Below, piece by piece: positions 63,846 to 64,000 of a stretch of DNA of 64,000 nt. Made by a program: the position numbers and the translations under genes. The notes under the pieces are model-generated. The model was not told the origin of the DNA. It worked only from the letters and a program-made list of their open reading frames with translations, and searched no databases. Within the stretch, counting starts at the first letter, position 1, and every line of letters begins with the position of its first letter. The DNA is from Nymphaea colorata (Eukaryota > Streptophyta > Magnoliopsida > Nymphaeales > Nymphaeaceae). The DNA lies in NCBI RefSeq assembly GCF_008831285.2, contig NC_045149.1:22140535-22204534 (forward strand), written 5' to 3'.

Positions 63846-64000
63846 TGGACGGCTTGGAAAAAGATGGATGGCATCAAGATGATGAGAGATAGTCTGCATG
63901 ATCTAGCATAATAATCAAGTGGTGAATATGATGGAAGAGTTAGGGATTAGGGATCTTGGGGGCCCACCCCAACATGTGCTTATGACTCGCTTCTAAGTAC

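Larger units (their letters stand above)
56816..64000. other. Gene-free flank with repeats
   Basis: No exon of a recognised family was found. It contains the repeats listed separately plus AT-rich sequence. A more GC-rich stretch at about 62100-62530 has a TATA-like 'ctttataaatgag' near 62515, but no gene following it could be supported. Confidence 0.5.

Noticed and set aside
63704-63899. Frames with alternating Ile-Tyr and Ser-Leu runs
   Set aside because: These are translations of the (TA)n and (GA)n microsatellites.

Overview
The window is nuclear DNA of a flowering plant. Spliced GT-AG genes sit among AT-rich intergenic DNA, MITEs, LTR-retrotransposon debris and microsatellites, and the gene families are plant-specific: plastid EPSP synthase, CAT9-type amino-acid transporter, UND/U-box/ARM ubiquitin ligase. 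I saw nothing that fixes the lineage below angiosperm.

Layout. Five genes can be followed: an ELMO-domain protein on + (7367-12325, 9 exons, 266 aa); a CAT9-like cationic amino-acid transporter on - (15377-19733, 8 exons, 570 aa); a single-exon multi-pass membrane protein on + with an apparent frameshift (22906-23855); a cytosolic-type nucleoside diphosphate kinase on - (26380-28013, 4 exons, 148 aa); and EPSP synthase of the shikimate pathway on + (34712-39962, 8 exons, 512 aa). A decayed UND/U-box/ARM ligase pseudogene lies on - at about 41756-45890. The coding exons of the ELMO, CAT9, NDPK and EPSPS models were checked for frame across every junction. The genes belong to unrelated pathways and form no functional cluster.

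The notable part is 29.4-56.8 kb. It holds one intact EPSPS gene and about nine rearranged partial EPSPS copies: promoter/5'UTR, exon 1, intron 1, exon 2, intron 3, exon 8 and 3' flank, some inverted and some circularly permuted. Exons 3-7 never appear outside the intact gene. In 49.2-55.9 kb the fragments lie between repeats that look like LTRs and next to a Ty3/gypsy integrase chromodomain tail. This suggests that a host metabolic gene was captured and re-amplified by a retroelement, with large inverted repeats that could produce small RNAs.

The flanks (1-7 kb, 12-15 kb, 20-23 kb, 24-26 kb, 57-64 kb) hold MITE-like foldback elements, a probable tRNA-derived SINE, several degenerate dispersed repeat families, tandem duplications and microsatellites. 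No gene could be supported there.
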